In this document: in pieces, positions 53,836-64,000 of the stretch | How the letters are laid out: the number at the start of each line of letters is the position of its first letter | Position numbering within the stretch: the first letter of the stretch is position 1 | NCBI GenBank assembly: GCA_030248295.1 | Contig: JASANH010000965.1 | Span: 124,001 to 188,000 of the forward strand | From: Mesodorylaimus sp. YZB2_4 | Lineage: Eukaryota; Nematoda; Enoplea; Dorylaimida; Dorylaimidae | DNA length: 64,000 nt | Direction: 5' to 3' | Program-made: the position numbers and the translations under genes | Notes under the pieces: model-generated | What the model was told of the DNA's origin: nothing | What the model saw: the letters and a program-made list of their open reading frames with translations, nothing else | Databases searched by the model: none

Positions 53836-56662
53836 CGCGAGACTAACCTACCCCTAGTTTTTGTCCCGCTGACTTCGGTCGGCCACACTCTCCCCCCACG
53901 CTTGTCTGCACGGTTGCACTTATCTACCTACAAAGCATGAGTTAAAGACTGGCGCATGGAAGTAAGAGTACAAATGTGGGGCATGCCCAAGTTGTAGTGA
54001 CGAAAGATATTCTACGCTACAAGACGGCGGGTTCACGCTGATCTTACAAGCGAGCGGTCCAAGGGCTTGTATAGCCCAAGCCCTGTAGAAACGCTTATCC
54101 TGCAGAGTGTCGATCACAGGGAATCCGATTCCTACAGCGACCCCAGGATTGCCTCGGCTGGGTGCCTGCAACTGGTTTGTGCAATGATACACTAGCCTCT
54201 CTGTGGTCGGATGCACTGGTCCTGAGATGCCAACGCTGGCGACTGTTTCATTGAGGTGCAATAATGACAAAGTCGAAACCACAGATTCTCTTGCTACTTC
54301 AGCTACTATCTGTTTTCTTCGGGAATGTACACGCGGCCTATGCGGTAACGTGGAGGGCGCGTATACTCTCAAAGAAAAGAGGTTATATGCACGACGATGT
54401 CTAGAGTCCTTAGACCTTGCCCAAAGACAAAAGTACTTTCCCCGGAGTCAAATTCAGGTCTCTTCCAGTACGAACCAGAGGTGAACGACAACCATAGACC
54501 CTTACGAATGTACTAATCGAAGCACTGGCTGACGCTTGGCCCGCACTACAGGTCTGTCAAATGTCGAAGGGTGGCTCCCCAAGAAGTTAGAACAATTAGC
54601 TAGAGTCTAGTTGTGCGAGCGAGAGCAAGGGAGAGGCTGGTCTCACCTGGGGCTTGTTCTTTTACTACTGGCTCCTCCCCACCGAGTCACACCCCGTGAA
54701 CTTCAGGCGACCTCAAAAGGCAAAACTCACAGCAGCAGTGTGTTAACAGTTGTTGTATGGAGGGGATGGATTTAAGTCACTTGTGATAAGATGATCCATG
54801 CAGGTGCTCTGTTGCTATCTGCCGCGTTTTTCTGTCACAAATTCGCACTTTGCTGGCAAATAATCAAGCAAAGTGATTGGTGTTTGGCGTATGATTCATG
54901 ACTGAGTGTAGAATCAATGAAAAGGGTGAAGTTTCAGTTACATTCGAGGTGCGGATAGCAGATGTAGGTGCATTCGAGCCGTTTGTCACACCTTCGACCT
55001 TTAGGCCATTCTGACACCCACACGGCTTGGCACGAAGGTGCGCAGATAATTGCTAAAGGTTTGGGTCGGGTCAACATCATACGTAGGTCCTCTCCTGAGA
55101 CCTGCACCTGGCAGCTCTTGACATCCGGGCAGGGTAGGTTGGCACAGCACAACAAGGTTAGACGGCAGCGCGGGCTTTTCCTAAACACCAGTAAAATCGA
55201 ATGTGGTGCCAGGATGGGGATGGCAGTGCAAGAAATAACGCACCTGAGAAAAATGGATGTTAGCTGTTTTGTAACCTTTACCTTATAAGTAGCACATTAT
55301 GCGTGCGAAGAATCTGAAATAAGCAAGTTTAGTAGAATTCTCTATGCTGACAGTTGGAACTGGTGGGTTTTCAGCCTGGCATTTGCAAAATGCACAGACG
55401 CTAATTAACAGACAATTACGAAAAATCGCTCCTGTTCTGGTCAATCAATACTTACACGGGTGACCTAGCCTTGATTACCGCCTGCAAACGTTAATGCATC
55501 GTATCGCATGTTTAGAGTCGGCATTTGGATCAGGGCAATATACAACCCTCGTGGCGGCGATCCTCTATTCATATGCCTCCAAAAGCAATAAAATTGTCAT
55601 CTGTCCTAGACAATCATAAAGAAAATGAAAATCCTGGTTTAGGTAATTATTTTTGTTTTCAATTTTTGTTAGTCACATGTTTTATTATTAACAAACATGA
55701 CCACCTGATCTGATCGATAAAATTCGCTCGGAATAAACACAAAATAAACAAACACTCCTCTTTCCAGTTCAGCTATTCTCGTTACCTTGCATTGCAAAGC
55801 GGAGTTACTAATGTAAAAAAAGCTAGGGAGTCTACTTTTTACGGGTGTGGGATCGTTTTGACCACTTTTATGCACACAATTAGAGCTTCAGCACGTGACT
55901 TATGTGAGAGTATCAGACCGCCTGCATTACTGACTTTTCTTACATAATGTGTTTGGAGTCGAAACAGTAAAAACCAAAACCAAAAATCAAGTGAAGACCC
56001 TTTTGTCACAGTGTATTAGAAAGTGCACATGACGCAGTACACGTAAGATATATACGCGTCACACGGTTAGAATTTCGTGCGCGTACTGTGTCTGTCCACA
56101 TCGGTCAAGGACCAAGACAGCCCGTTATCAGAGTCAAGATTTCATTTCCTCTTTTTCGATTCCAGCTGCTCATTTGAAGCCAATCGTTGAAGAAGGTTGT
56201 CGTTTCTTCTGTAAGTAAGAAAAACCAAATTATCAGTCAAGTGCTTGTCAGACTCACAAGTCAGAGTTGTGTCAGAGGTGAAAGGCCTGAGTGTGAGTGA
56301 CACAAGGGCACACGCAAGTACTCTGTGTCCGCACGCTTTAGAAAACGCGGCTTACAGAAACACGCGCTTTTTAAATTTGACTTCTGTGCAAATGATAAAG
56401 CATTAGAATTATCGTATGCTTGCCTGCCCTGAAGCCCATGCTATCGCAATCCCAACGCCCACCCTGAACCCCTAAGCCTACGATGAACGAGAAAGGTACC
56501 AAAAACAAAGAAGGATCGGTTCAGCCATTCTACTCCAAGTGTGCTTCAAAAGCGTTGCCTGTGGTGTTTTATGCCTTGCAATCAGACGGAACTTGAACGG
56601 CCTTTGGATTTAGCCCCAGATTTGACACTATCGCACTCCATGCACACTCGTCACTCTGAAAC
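53836..56662. other. Long spacer without supported genes
   Basis: Open frames at 53920-54484 and 54934-55288 overlap each other on both strands, have no family similarity and lack flanking splice partners. The 55300-56660 part is AT-rich in places. I see nothing else. Confidence 0.45.
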
Positions 56663-56881
56663 TTACTCAAATTCAACCCTCACGCGTTTTCCGTATGGTC
56701 TGCCCAAAGCGAGCCCACGTTTGAATGGTCTGCCCAAGGCCAGGGCACGTTTTCCAGGCCTGCCCAATGGCAAACCCCGTTTTTGCCAATCCAAATCCGC
56801 CTTTGCTATTCTGGCCTCGTCGACGAGAATCATGCCAATGACGAGGATAAAGACCATGCTAGGCAACATTGCTGTGGTCAT
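56663..56881 (-). CDS. Neuropeptide precursor with three LGRP-type peptides
   Basis: A 72-residue precursor. Residues 1-28 are a signal peptide (VFILVIGMILV core). Lys-Arg convertase sites at 34-35, 44-45, 54-55 and 65-66 release three related octapeptides: GLPLGRPG (a Gly before KR would give an amidated GLPLGRP), ALALGRPF, and GLALGRPY with a following Gly (amidated Tyr). A short acidic tail (VRVEFE) follows. The tandem units repeat at the DNA level. The stop codon overlaps a good splice donor (GAGTAAGT), so the precursor may continue in another exon. I cannot place LGRPF/LGRPY in a known neuropeptide family. Confidence 0.78.
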   Translation of the reverse strand: MTTAMLPSMVFILVIGMILVDEARIAKADLDWQKRGLPLGRPGKRALALGRPFKRGLALGRPYGKRVRVEFE

Positions 56882-59162
56882 ATCGGATAAATTTACTCCT
56901 TTTCAGGGTAACAAAAACGGAGACCTTGCTATCTCGGCTTCGAGCGTCCTATCGAGTCCTCTCGATTTATAATTCTGCTGGGTCAAGCCGCTCGGCTTAT
57001 GGGCTCGGGTGTTATTGGTACGATGGCGAGTAGATGTGGTAACTATGATAGCTGATATCCGATCTCGAATGAGTAGGTCTGGCGCACAAACTGGTAGTTC
57101 GTTATATAGCGCTAATGTCCCCTCTGTAGTGTCCCGAGGGCATGTCACGCGCCGAACTAATCTATTCGTATTAATTTAAGATCATTACGACGTGTTGGAA
57201 GCACGCAAGCCTGAACACGAACGTGAATGTGACACGCAATTTTCCAAGAAAAACACTAATTTATTAGTCTTGCCCAGACGTACAGTTGTTTTGTGTAGGC
57301 ATTATCAAGGTGGAGCTCAGTATGTAGGTGCGCGGGCTAACATATGAAGATTGGAAGTGGCAAGAGGGCACTTGAGTGTGGGCGGCATTGTGCTAATCAT
57401 GGCTTGTCACAACAAGAAAAAAATTCGGGTGCGGAAAAGTGGAGAATTGCATATAATTGCACTTTTCTGGAAGTGAATGAAAATCAAACCCCTTCAAATA
57501 ATCCCTGTGTCACATCGGCAGAAATAGAAGCATCATTGCCTGGTGTGGTGCCAGAATTGGGTACAGCAGTGGGTGGTGATGGATGCGTGGCAGCCCCATA
57601 ATATAGCTGTTGCCTTTTTAAGGTGTTCAAGCGCGCCTAAGTGATGTGAAGCGCACACAGAACAACAAGTATGACAAGACGAGCCAAAAAGGATAGAACA
57701 AGAAGAGAAGTGCTCTTTTGCAGCACACAGATGCGCTTGATTGTTATGACCTTGCTCGAAAAAAGCCACTGCACGCTTGGAAATTGGGTGTGCGCTAGAA
57801 ACCGCGCATTAAAGTCCTTAGGCAGCCTAATTTTAGAATTTGAACTTTTTAGCCTTTTCTCAGGTTCTTGAACGTGCCCTCCTATGGTCCAACTGCGATT
57901 TTAGCTGCCCTAGCCCTTGAGGATATAGTATTGGGGATCGGTATGAGTGGATGTCCGCATTTGCACCTACGAATGTGCACACTATACGTCCTGGTTCAGG
58001 GAACTGGTCCGCCTCTAACCAGGGGAGCCATGGTCGAGACCAAGGGTGAGAGCGAGTGGAGCGAGGCATCAAGAATTGGTTATTTGGTTGTTGACAATTC
58101 CGTGTTGTTCCTTACAGTTGCACGTAGTCGACTGTCAACAGACTCGCCAGTCACTTTTGGGCGACATTTGCGGCTGCTCTAACATGCGTATCATGCTACC
58201 TATGACGCTCCGCCGGGAAGGGGGGGAGGTAAAGATCGCCACCCTCGAACGGCAGTAATCGCTGTAGGTGTAGGCGCGCTGTCCCATTCCACACCCTGTT
58301 CGATAACGGGTGATGACTGTGTTGCAGAGAGGCTGTTAGTGGATTGAGTGTCCGCTGCATTGCGTCGTGGGGTTGGCAATAAGCAGCACATGATATCGTA
58401 GACTGCCCAGGGGTTTTGTCATCTGGTTAGCCTTGTTGGAGTGAGCATTTCAGGGTTCATGTGACATAAACTCACCTGTGGAATAATTGCGTGACAATCA
58501 GCTAAAAGGTATGTCATCTCACCTGGTCCCCAATACTGTACAGTACTGAACTGTGATCTGTTCCTGTTATCACTAGAGGACACAAAATGCAATATTGCGA
58601 CTGTGTCGAGTGATTCAGCCACTGTTTAGGTTAGAATTTTAAAATAACAGTCAGTTAGCGCGTCTCTTTTGTGCACAAGGTCTGCACATCGGTATTACAG
58701 CCTGTTGTGCACCTCTCCCGGTATGCCTGCAACAACAGTCTGCATGTCTGACAATTGGCGTATTTATATGCCTCATCGAAACCATGTCCCTGTGTCCACA
58801 ATAGAAATGAATGTGTTCCTCCATGCTCACGGCAACAGGGCAATATTTTTTACCGAGACCTATGACGTGCTCTTACATAAAGCGAGTGTCATATACTGGT
58901 GTACAATCCTAAACAAGGTACTTAGTCATGCTATTCGCTCTATCTTTGTTAGCAGCGAGGGAGCTTGACAATATTCGTTTCAAGACCTCGATTCAGAGCT
59001 CCAAGGCAACGCGCCTTAGCAACTCACCCCGCAGCTTATTGACGCGTTTAACTCTCGTTTCCGTTTTTGATGGCCACCATCTCGTAACAGGTACAGATTT
59101 GTGAAAGAACACTCGGTTTTCTCCTTGGTCAAGCCTATTCTATATTCCCGTCGCCAACTATT
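56882..59162. other. Spacer between neuropeptide gene and CCDC39
   Basis: No gene is supported. Overlapping frames at 57344-57870 and 57868-58258 on both strands lack similarity. Sequence just before 59163 is the CCDC39 5' region. Confidence 0.45.
57102..57108 (-). promoter_or_regulatory. Possible TATA box for the neuropeptide gene
   Basis: GCTATATAACG on the minus strand, about 220 bases before the start codon. It is consistent with a TATA-driven secretory peptide gene with a leader of roughly 190 bases, possibly containing an intron. Confidence 0.4.
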
Positions 59163-62100
59163 ATGGCGGCCGAAGTTATTCAGACGCGGGCGCCACCGAT
59201 CACGTTGACACGACCTCCGATTATCGCATCGGGTGGGCATCACGGTACAATGAGCATGGATCCAAAAACTAATTCCTTAATCAACTTGGATTTGTTGGGA
59301 GATTCAGTCTCGCTACCTGGTGGCAATGAGCAAAATCGTGCAATGGAGGACGAGCTGGTCACACAACGCAAGAAGCTGCTCAAATGTCAAAGCGAGATCG
59401 AGAACTTGCAAGAGAAAACTGATGCTCTGTGGCGTCACATGAACAATATTCGTATGGACTTAAATGAGAATCAAGTACGTGATTACACCTGACGATTCAG
59501 ACTCGTAAGAGCCATTTGATGTTTAGAATCTCCTACGAGCGAAAACTGCCGCTTTGGAAACCGAAGAGAGTTTGAAGCAGGCGGCCAAAGAGCGGAGTCA
59601 AAAACTAGTGAAGGAATTGAAAAAGGTTGAAACGGAATTGAAAGACAAGCAAAGCAAATATGATCACGCTAAGGTAATGTCGAGGGTGCACATGGGCGGG
59701 GGGGGGCTGGGTATTTTGATGAGGCGGGGGCTAACGCCTGAACTTTAAAAAATGGCCTATTAGCTGACCTATTCACCAAGGGATCCCAGGCATGAGCGAC
59801 GTAAACTGTAGCTCCACCCCTCCTGGCTTTTGCAGGCGATGTTAGAGAAGCAACGAAAGACGCTGGAGAATATAAAAAGAAACAAGCGTGTAGATCAGGA
59901 GCAGTTCCAAACTATTGTGGACGAGATTGTGGATGCGGATGATCTGAATGTAACAATTCAAAAATACTTGATTTTGGACGAGAAAACGACGGCGGTAAGT
60001 GAGAGCACAGGGGACTAAGTTTAACGTCCGTGATAACACCCAGTTGGATCTGCCGCGCGTTTAGATCAACGGAGCGGAATCATTCACATCAGGGTGCTTC
60101 TCGACGCATGTTCTACGCGCTGATCACTCGTTTTCATGCTCTCTCTTTGCATGATATCAAGGCAATGACGTTAGGTTCTGTGTGCCATCATGCGTGACCC
60201 CCAAGCTGCTTGACTAATTACCTTGATCGCATTCTCTAGGCTCCTCTAGGTCCTGATGACTCTGACTATGCCTGCACAAGAAAACTAAAGCTTTAGTGAA
60301 TTTCGAATTCATATGGGTTGAAAAGATCAGAAAAATGAGATTGCTTGCTGTCCTTCAGGGAAAAAGAGTGAATACCAGCAGAGATAAGAATAGCGCATGA
60401 GAAAATAAGAAACTAACATGACATCTGCGCGGCTACTGTAGCATCAATACCGGCATTCCACGCGCATATGAACAGCACATACCGCTGGCTGAACAAACCA
60501 CGTTTTGACTGCAGGAATTAACAGCGAAATTGGGCAAACTGAGCGACCAATTAGCTGCGAGAAAACGCGAATTTGAATCAGTCTCAGTTGAGCTGAAAGC
60601 CGTTGAGATGTCGTTGGCCAGGGCGAATAGCGACTACCAACGAGAACAAAATGAACGTAATCGCCTGCTGCAGCAATGGGAACAAGCTATGGAACTATTG
60701 CAAAAACGAGATGCAGACATGGAAAGTGTTCGCAAGCAAGCCGAAGAATTTCGCAGCGAAGAGTACACATGGCGTGATACCTTGTTGGAAAAAGAAATGG
60801 AAGTGAAGGATCAGCAAGCTACTGAGATTGAGCTGCAAAGAAGCATCAGCCAACTGGACCAACAATTGGCTAGACTGAAATCAGAATTGGTGAAACGAGA
60901 GGCGGAAGTGCAGTCGAAACGAGATCGTCTTTTGACGGTCAAAGCATTGTTGAACAATGAAAAATCGGCTTTGAAAGCTGAAGCATCGCAAATCGCACAA
61001 TTGACTGGGCAAGTGGAAACGAACACGAAGAAGTGAGTTGTGCGGAATGCGGTCCGATGAGTGAGCGTGAGTTGTAGCGTGCTGCATATGTATCCTTTTC
61101 TTACACATAAAAATGCCCCCGTCTGACCTCTCAGTCTTGTAGGTTGGATGAAACTGTTCATCTAAAAGTGGAAAAGTTAAAGCAGCTGGACCGTGGCAAA
61201 TTTCAAAATGAAACAGTAGAAGGAGCGAAAAATCGATTGCACAAGGAAACAGAAATGGAGAAACAGAAACTGGAAAGTTTAGAAAGAAATAAAAAGAACT
61301 TGACGGGCATGATCACAAGGAAAAAGGAACAAATAGCCAGCGGACGGAAGCAACAGAAAGACTTGCAGCATGAATATGATGTAAGTGTTTGAGGGGCGAA
61401 ATTTCAGGGCGACTCGATTTACGCTTTCTAACTTTTCTTTGCAGGCTATGAAAAGTACCTATCGCAATCTAAATGGCAAAGTGAAACAGATAGAGAAACA
61501 ATTGACAAAACAAAAGGAAGTGATTGACACAAAAGAAAATGAAAGCAAGCGTCTTGAACATCAGCTCGTCTTACTGACCAGTGCCCGGTCAGTTGATCCA
61601 ACCAGCAAAGAAGACCAAGAAATGCTTGCTCTTCGTCAAAAACTGGAGCTTAGAAAGGCGATGTTGATGGAGAAGGAGGCCACTGAACAAACTTGGGCGT
61701 CAACAATAAAGATATCCCAAGTAAGAATCGCAAGCTGTGCCATACACCAGAGAAAAAGCCAGCGAGATTTCAGACAGAAATGGAAAAAGCCAAAAAGCAG
61801 TTGGATAAAGTGGTACTGACAAAACGCGAGTTGGAGGCGGCCAAAGGTGTATTCGAAAGTGAAACGACCATTTTGGAAAAGCGATTGAAAAAATTACTGG
61901 ATCAGAAGCAGGTACAGCAAGTGTCCTTGCAGTTGTCCTGCTACTGTTTTATTCGAACTATTCACTATTTTATGATCATTTCAGGAAGCTCTCGCCCAAT
62001 CTAACCTGCTGCAGTCCGAAATTAAACGTTTGCAAGACGTGTTAGACAATAAGACAGCAGAAGTGAGCAATGTGGAGGGTGCGAAGGAAGCGAAAGAAAC

Positions 62101-63064
62101 GGTAAGGCACCTTTTGCATGTTAAGAAAGCGTAGTTTACCCTGACTTTTAGGCTCTGAAAGCCCAAGATCAGCAGCTAAAGCAACGGAAATATGAGCTAC
62201 AAATGAAATATTTGCAAGTGGAGGAAGAACGAAAAAAGATTAACATGCGAGTCAATGATATTCAAAGCAAAATTAATCAATTGACTGCCAGGTAAGCGGG
62301 CTAGTGCTACCATGTCTGGCAGGGCAGCCAGGCGTAGAAGAGAATGCGACGGACTGAAGTCGGTGGGACTAATTGGAGTTGAGCAAGTCTTACGACAATA
62401 GCTACGGCTGAAACATCAACCCGACGGGTTGACGTCTTGCAGCAAGGGAAGATCAACAATTCTCTCCCACTAGCCATGGCCCGCCAGGCAGTGAGGTTAC
62501 ATTAGTTCCCTATTTGGAAATCTTTTCGTGAGGTGTGCCCCTTCACCCGATTGGGCGCCTGCCTTGTGATGATAAGACATGACTATGACTGTTGGTATGA
62601 CTACAGAGCACGGTCCCACACCTTGCACAATGGTCGACCCTGCGATGTTCAGTAAAACAGGATTGTGCAAAGTATCGTCATGGCGGCCCCACAAGGGTGG
62701 TTGCCGACAAAAGTAGCCTAGTTAGTATGCCTGGCATGCCTTTAACTGTACCGTAGATACGATGCATTGATCCGTGGACTCCCCGAATTGGATGAATCTG
62801 GTAGTTCCGTAGAGTTAGCGAATGCTAATAAGGTAAGATGTTCCTTTTGCATTTTTGAATTGCCTTCAATCAATAAAAGAATATCCATTGAACTCTCCTC
62901 ATAGCAAGCAAAAGAACGAGCAGAATTGCATAAAGTTCATGAAGACTTGACAACAAAGCTGGTCAAAGCGGAAAAGGAGTTGGCTGCTTTGCAAAACACG
63001 ATGAGACTGATTGGAGAACGCAATCAAACCTTCAGACAAGCCGTAGTACAAGCGGATAGGAACT
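59163..63064 (+). CDS. CCDC39: CCDC39 (axonemal 96-nm ruler protein), 3' end not found in window
   Basis: Eleven exons in phase: 59163-59474, 59527-59673, 59836-59994, 60515-61032, 61143-61380, 61445-61720, 61774-61911, 61985-62101, 62152-62291, 62757-62832 and 62905-63064, about 760 residues of coiled coil. Diagnostic matches to vertebrate CCDC39 are RNRLLQQWEQAMELLQKRDADM (human RQELIKQWENTIEQMQKRDGD), RYDALIRGLPELDE (human RYEILTVVMLPPEGE), and the last exon's AEKELAALQNTMRLI..NQTFRQ (human [26 protein letters not shown]). With CCDC40 it sets the 96-nm repeat on axonemal doublets and anchors inner dynein arms and the regulatory complex. The N-terminal 50 residues are unlike vertebrate. The last exon ends at a donor (63065), and about 180 residues remain to be encoded further right. 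Confidence 0.94.
62385..62505 (+). repeat. Dispersed repeat family C in CCDC39 intron 9
   Basis: Partner of 53739-53835 (inverted) and, in part, of 27890-27960: 'gaaacatcaacccgacgggtt', 'gcaagggaagat' and 'ccatggcccgccaggcag'. Confidence 0.5.
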
Positions 63065-64000
63065 GTAAGTAACTCGCCTTTGGTGACTGCCAGCGAAGGT
63101 GCTTCTGATGCAGATGGCGCAGGTGGTATCCCCAGGAGCTTTTCATATACTGTACATACGTAGGGAGCTCAAAGCCTGCAGGCTGAGAACTTTTCCACGA
63201 GACAGAGGAACGTTATTGCGAACAAGGAATATGAGGGTGGTCCTTGACTATTCTGCCCAGTCAGAGATAAGGTTTCAGGCGTGACAGATGCATAAAAGAA
63301 GTACTCAATTTGTTGTTTTTCCGTATATCTTAGTAGCCTGTATATCTTAGTACATATTCAAAAAATCTGTGCATTTCGTCAGTAAGAGTTTCTGACTAGT
63401 ATGAAATGATCGATCGGTGAGGTGTTTTGAGCCAAACTAGTTTGTGGCAAAAAAAACGAAAAACGGTTTTATTATTTCTAAAAAAGTCTGTTATGACAGA
63501 CTCGAAACTTTTAGACCAGCCAATGCACACAGTGGAACCAGGGCGTAGGATGGCTGGTCTACTCGGCCACTGCTAAGCGCAACCACGGTCTAGGAAAAAG
63601 TCTGAGCAGAAGCTGCTTTATCTGCATGAATATCAACAGGACGACTGATCCTGGCAACGAGCAGAGGGTCCTGTAATCCTGTGCTTGTGGTCTGCTAGTG
63701 GGCTAGGAGTGTCTAACTCTCGTGCTATGCGCGCACATGCTCATAGTAGGTAGTGTTAAAGCCGCGGCTACGTAAATCATTTTGTGTTATGTATCCCTTT
63801 ATCCTCGAGCGGTTCATTACTGATATGATAAACCATGAGCATGAACATAAAGTTGGAAGGAGGGGGAAAGATTGCTGTGAGTGTCTCTCGAGGTTTGGGC
63901 TTTGAAGGATAAGCCCTATCAGTTTACTCGCAGCGCTCCAGCTTTAGCATAGTCAGGTTGCTCGTATGGAACAGCGCAGTTGACTTTGGGGGAGCCTATC
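63065..64000. other. CCDC39 intron or 3' flank
   Basis: The next CCDC39 exon was not recognised here. Words such as 'ctgtatatcttagtac' recur near 63320-63350. Nothing else is supported. Confidence 0.4.

Noticed and set aside
57344-58258. One or more genes between the neuropeptide gene and CCDC39
   Set aside because: Frames overlap on both strands, have no recognised domain, and no consistent splice pairs could be drawn.

Overview
The window is animal nuclear DNA. It carries multi-exon protein genes with short GT-AG introns (many 50-100 bp), repeats scattered through introns and spacers, and no bacterial or organellar signal. The gene set points to an ecdysozoan: a ZP-domain membrane protein with a furin-like site, a calmodulin of the nematode CAL-1 type, a claudin-like tetraspan protein, a preproneuropeptide, and BEL/Pao-type retroelements. 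A well-conserved CCDC39 gene (needed for axonemal inner arms) argues against nematodes, which lack motile axonemes. A compact-genome ecdysozoan with flagellate sperm, for example a tardigrade, is my best guess, but the sequence alone does not prove it. Layout, left to right: 3' end of a ZP-domain gene (+, 83-856); a cortactin-binding protein 2 N-terminal (CTTNBP2/CTTNBP2NL-type) gene (+, 1409-6084); a complete 33-exon ARFGEF1/2 (BIG) Arf activator (+, 6838-15437); an SFT2-domain Golgi transport gene (+, 16029-23520) whose 4.9-kb fourth intron holds a CAL-1-like calmodulin gene on the other strand; a GRAMD4 orthologue (-, 24051-28632, 16 exons including a 26-nt microexon); a two-exon gene of unknown function (-, 28856-30297); a claudin-like tetraspan gene (+, 31990-34044); a pair of divergent small secreted-peptide genes (-, 36822-37037 and +, 39830-40057) in an inverted duplication with a retroelement fragment between them; a foldback element with 15-bp tandem-repeat arms (41858-42690); an XPG/ERCC5-type nuclease (+, 43737-46185); an AGFG1-type ArfGAP (-, 47125-48920); a small Lys-rich membrane protein (+, 50188-50664); a decayed BEL/Pao element (-, 50885-53720); a neuropeptide precursor with three LGRP peptides (-, 56663-56881); and CCDC39 (+, 59163 to beyond the last recognised exon at 63064). 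Several housekeeping genes concern membrane traffic (ARFGEF, SFT2, AGFG1), but nothing suggests that they are co-regulated. Exon limits were read by hand from splice consensus, reading phase and homology to remembered family sequences. They agree in phase except where stated. The most unusual objects are the inverted secreted-peptide pair, the LGRP neuropeptide precursor, the foldback element, the 26-nt microexon in GRAMD4, and a stop-free 54-nt intron inside the Sec7 domain.
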